64,000 bases of DNA from an uncultured Lachnospiraceae bacterium (lineage in GTDB: Bacteria; Bacillota; Clostridia; Lachnospirales; Lachnospiraceae). Numbering within the stretch: the first letter of the stretch is position 1; each line of letters begins with the position of its first letter. The stretch covers positions 55,069 through 119,068 of the forward strand of contig CAMWCA010000003.1 of the NCBI GenBank assembly GCA_947172705.1, in the 5' to 3' direction. A program made the position numbers and the translations under genes. Under the pieces are notes generated by a model, which worked only from the letters and a program-made list of their open reading frames with translations, ran no database searches and was not told the DNA's origin. Positions 62,747 through 64,000 of the stretch are shown here, in pieces.

Positions 62747-62776
62747 GGGAGTCACGAGCGAACTCCCTATTTTTAA
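62747..62776 (+). terminator. Terminator-like hairpin with CACGAGCGA loop
   Basis: GGGAGT pairs with ACTCCC around CACGAGCGA, followed by TATTTTTAAA. Same design as 62630-62660. Confidence 0.65.
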
Positions 62777-62869
62777 ATTATTTTTAGAGCCATTTTAGAG
62801 CCACAAAGCCATTTTCAATGAAATTCCGGCAAGTGGCTTCTCCTTTTGTTCGCTATTATTTTTAGACAT

Positions 62870-62909
62870 TAAGAAACCGCAATCCCTTGATTTTTCAAAG
62901 GATTGCGGT
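62870..62909 (-). terminator. Terminator of tuf
   Basis: On the minus strand ACCGCAATCC(T)TTGA pairs with TCAAGGGATTGCGGT (one bulge) and is followed by TTCTT. It lies 33 nt after the tuf stop. Confidence 0.85.
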
Positions 62910-62942
62910 GCTTATTTTTATTATTTGGCTCTAATTACAAGA

Positions 62943-64000
62943 TTACTCAATGATAGTAGCAACCCTGCCTGAACCTACTGTACGACCACCCTCACGAATA
63001 GCAAACGTAAGACCCTGCTCCATAGCGATAGGATGAATCAGTTCGATAGTCATCTCTACGTTATCACCAGGCATGCACATTTCTGTACCTGCAGGAAGGT
63101 TACATACACCAGTTACGTCAGTTGTTCTGAAATAGAACTGAGGTCTGTAGTTGTTGAAGAAAGGAGTGTGACGTCCGCCCTCATCCTTGGTCAGAACATA
63201 TACCTGAGCAGTAAATTTCTTGTGGCACTTAACTGAACCGGGTTTGGAAAGAACCTGTCCTCTTTCGATTTCTGTTCTCTGAACACCACGAAGCAGTGCG
63301 CCGATGTTGTCACCAGCCTGAGCCTCGTCAAGCAGCTTACGGAACATTTCGATACCGGTTACAACAGTCTTACGTGTCTCTTCCTTGATACCAACGATTT
63401 CAACTTCCTCGTTCAGGTGAAGAACACCACGCTCTACTCTACCGGTAGCAACTGTACCACGACCTGTGATTGTGAATACGTCCTCTACAGGCATAAGGAA
63501 AGGCTTATCTGTCTCTCTCTGAGGATCAGGAATATAGGAATCAACAGTGTCCATAAGTTCCATGATCTTGTCGCCCCACTCACTCTTAGGATCTTCAAGA
63601 GCCTTAAGAGCGGAACCTTTGATGATCGGGCAGCCTTCGAATTCGTATTCTTCAAGCTGTTCTGTAATTTCCATTTCTACTAATTCAAGCAGCTCAGGAT
63701 CGTCAACCATATCGCACTTGTTCATGAATACAACGATATAAGGTACGCCTACCTGACGGGACAGAAGGATGTGCTCCTTTGTCTGAGCCATAACACCGTC
63801 AGTAGCAGCAACTACAAGGATAGCGCCATCCATCTGAGCAGCACCTGTGATCATGTTCTTAACGTAGTCAGCATGTCCAGGGCAGTCAACGTGTGCATAG
63901 TGTCTCTTCTCTGTTGAATACTCAACGTGAGCTGTGGAGATTGTGATACCTCTTTCTCTCTCTTCGGGAGCCTTGTCGATGTTCTCGAAGTCAGTAGCTT
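62943..64000 (-). CDS. tuf: Elongation factor Tu, N-terminus cut by window edge
   Basis: Translation elongation factor Tu, which carries aminoacyl-tRNA to the ribosome. The visible ~352 residues begin with [20 protein letters not shown], including the switch I threonine region. They continue with the G3 motif [13 protein letters not shown]4 [12 protein letters not shown] and G5-type SALKAL, then the beta domains ([20 protein letters not shown]) and end [11 protein letters not shown]. About 45 N-terminal residues with the P-loop lie beyond the window. The gene continues upstream of position 64000 and is probably preceded by fusA. Confidence 0.97.
   Translation of the reverse strand, partial: ATDFENIDKAPEERERGITISTAHVEYSTEKRHYAHVDCPGHADYVKNMITGAAQMDGAILVVAATDGVMAQTKEHILLSRQVGVPYIVVFMNKCDMVDDPELLELVEMEITEQLEEYEFEGCPIIKGSALKALEDPKSEWGDKIMELMDTVDSYIPDPQRETDKPFLMPVEDVFTITGRGTVATGRVERGVLHLNEEVEIVGIKEETRKTVVTGIEMFRKLLDEAQAGDNIGALLRGVQRTEIERGQVLSKPGSVKCHKKFTAQVYVLTKDEGGRHTPFFNNYRPQFYFRTTDVTGVCNLPAGTEMCMPGDNVEMTIELIHPIAMEQGLTFAIREGGRTVGSGRVATIIE

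Overview
The window looks like a chromosomal segment of an anaerobic Firmicute of the Lachnospiraceae/Clostridia type. The evidence is a T-box leader ahead of aspS, strong AGGAGG ribosome binding sites, fused ferredoxin-dependent 2-oxoacid oxidoreductase subunits, a superoxide reductase, a glycyl-radical protein, many LytTR regulators and clostridial-looking chemoreceptors. Base composition is moderate over most of the window and clearly more AT-rich from about 57 to 62.8 kb, where genes are small, decayed or unknown. No rRNA or tRNA gene was seen.

Layout: 0-3.3 kb is a sugar locus (sugar ABC ATPase cut by the left edge, a divergent esterase-like hydrolase, and a LacI regulator with matching operator palindromes). 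3.3-7 kb has aspS with its T-box leader and an OxlT-like MFS carrier. 7-12 kb is an FtsX-type ABC transporter with its own two-component system. 12-14 kb has an aldo/keto reductase, a 330-bp imperfect giant inverted repeat and a small glycyl-radical protein. 14-19.2 kb is a compact four-gene operon of unknown role that ends in an HTH-dynamin-like GTPase fusion. It has a near-consensus promoter wrapped in two inverted repeats and is the best candidate for an undescribed system. 19.2-26.7 kb carries a Crp/Fnr regulator, a cysteine-cluster protein, a DUF6688-like membrane protein, a fructokinase, a superoxide reductase and a two-gene 2-oxoacid:ferredoxin oxidoreductase.

26.8-31.4 kb is accessory: a zeta-toxin module between two copies of a short repeat, an XRE regulator, a serine resolvase, a DJ-1 family protein and a broken ATPase. 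31.4-35.6 kb has a zinc-binding-type soluble chemoreceptor and a LytTR/DUF3021/ABC-2 export operon. 35.8-38 kb holds a radical SAM-SPASM-TPR enzyme immediately downstream of a two-domain protein. That protein has an inhibitor-I42-like N-terminus and six 13-residue cysteine repeats, which suggests an unusual enzyme/substrate (RiPP-like) pair. 38.4-45.4 kb contains two LytTR/GHKL two-component systems, one with a permuted papain-like amidase and one with unknown proteins. 45.6-50.5 kb has a MATE exporter, a metallo-beta-lactamase-fold protein, a membrane chemoreceptor and an HD-GYP response regulator.

50.6-62.5 kb is the second accessory region. It holds a small membrane protein frameshifted at a poly-C run, a 590-residue protein of unknown role, a DUF3800 gene preceded by a small structured RNA, and a TOTE-type primase-helicase that has apparently lost its DEAH box in frame. 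It also holds a cysteine-cluster protein, an acetyltransferase, an AlbA-type protein, and remnants of a methylase-like gene and an HTH gene. The window ends inside tuf (EF-Tu), preceded on its downstream side by a cluster of similar hairpins.
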